From: Candidatus Poseidoniales archaeon
GTDB lineage: Archaea > Thermoplasmatota > Poseidoniia > MGIII > CG-Epi1
Length of the DNA stretch: 13,409 bases
Assembly (NCBI GenBank): GCA_015658585.1
Contig: DQOP01000081.1
Coordinates: forward strand, 1-13,409
Reading direction: 5' to 3'
Shown here: positions 12,957 through 13,409 of the stretch, piece after piece
How positions within the stretch are numbered: the stretch's first letter is position 1
Layout: each line of letters starts with the position of its first letter
Position numbers and translations under genes: made by a program
Notes under the pieces: generated by a model
Database searches by the model: none
What the model saw: only the letters and a program-made list of their open reading frames with translations
Told to the model about the DNA's origin: nothing

Positions 12957-13409
12957 CCTAGTGACAATCCTGATCATTCTTGCCATCTACTTAATCATAT
13001 CAGTAGGGATTGGAATATACGGAAGAAGCAAGAATAATAGCGCTGAGGATTACTTTGTAGCTTCCAGAAAAATAAGCCCATGGATTCTTTTTTGCACACT
13101 GGCTGCGACTAATTTCTCGGCTTTCTTCTTCCTGGGTTTTGCAGGGGCCAGTTATCGTACAGGATGGGGTTTCTATGGAATAATGGCAATGGGGACATCT
13201 CTGGTTGGTCTTTCGATATTGTTATTGGGAGTACCAATTCACAAACTGGGAAAAGAAAAAGGATATGTCACTCCTCCTGAACTAATAGCTGGTGAAACCA
13301 ACTCGAAATATCTGGGATGGTTGTATGGAACTGTGCTGGTCGTCTTCACGCTACCCTATTTGGCCACACAACCAATGGGGGCTGGTATCCTACTGGAAAC
13401 ATTGTCAGG
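12949..13409 (+). CDS. Sodium:solute symporter family protein (3' partial)
   Basis: The first 153 residues of a protein that continues beyond the window. It begins MSDLVTILIILAIYLIISVG, a first membrane helix typical of SSS-family symporters. EDYFVASRKISPW (about 34-46) follows, then TLAATNFSAFFFLGFAG (about 51-67), which corresponds to the 'A-fSa-sflG' helix carrying sodium-site residues, and GYVTPPELIAGE (about 103-114), the usual 'Y-T-e-l' segment. Known role: uptake of an organic solute driven by sodium; the substrate cannot be told from this part. The ATG at 12949 overlaps the small membrane protein gene by 8 nt. Confidence 0.88.
   Translation, partial: MSDLVTILIILAIYLIISVGIGIYGRSKNNSAEDYFVASRKISPWILFCTLAATNFSAFFFLGFAGASYRTGWGFYGIMAMGTSLVGLSILLLGVPIHKLGKEKGYVTPPELIAGETNSKYLGWLYGTVLVVFTLPYLATQPMGAGILLETLS

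Noticed and set aside
1..13409. CRISPR arrays, insertion sequences, integrases or attachment sites
   Set aside because: No regularly spaced repeats, transposase motifs or duplicated tRNA 3' ends were seen; the tRNA-Thr gene shows no adjacent integrated element.

Overview
This window is archaeal chromosome, most likely from a euryarchaeal or Thermoplasmatota-type lineage such as marine group II or III. The placement rests on recognition of gene families, not on a database search. The archaeal markers are a replication factor C small subunit, an archaeal-type phosphoglycerate kinase, an XPD/Rad3-like iron-sulfur helicase, ribosomal protein eS1 (S3Ae) and a pilin-like N-terminus. TATA-like boxes lie about 22-28 nt upstream of most first-gene starts, as expected for leaderless archaeal mRNAs. 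Many starts are GTG or TTG. No CRISPR array, insertion sequence, integrase or rRNA was seen. Coding density is very high, and no stretch of more than about 300 bases lacks a gene.

Layout: Positions 1-2723 (+) hold the end of an operon: the C-terminus of an ABC ATPase, an ABC-2 type permease, and a surface protein joining a pilin-like N-terminus to a lamin-tail domain, each overlapping the next by a few bases. A convergent glutaryl-CoA dehydrogenase (2724-3890, -) abuts it with no spacer. A divergent promoter region then leads to rfcS (3975-4940, +) and pgk (4975-6279, +). The pgk stop codon directly abuts the encoded CCA end of a convergent tRNA-Thr(CGU) gene. Positions 6391-8666 (-) carry a two-gene unit, a small winged-helix-like protein (DUF6015-like) followed by the XPD-like helicase. 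A lone glycine-rich membrane protein (8764-9369, +) faces a two-gene unit on the minus strand: a tandem universal stress protein followed by an SLC13/DASS-type transporter. A second divergent promoter region (11816-11898) leads to an eS1 gene with an added SAP domain, followed by a small membrane protein and the start of a sodium:solute symporter that runs off the window.

The window is mainly housekeeping (replication clamp loading, glycolysis/gluconeogenesis, translation, repair) interleaved with transport units. The least ordinary items are the eS1-SAP fusion, the pilin/lamin-tail protein coupled to an ABC exporter, and the SLC13-type transporter whose two signature SNT motifs are both altered and which is coupled to a universal stress protein. 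A perfect inverted repeat in the eS1 leader is also worth a look.
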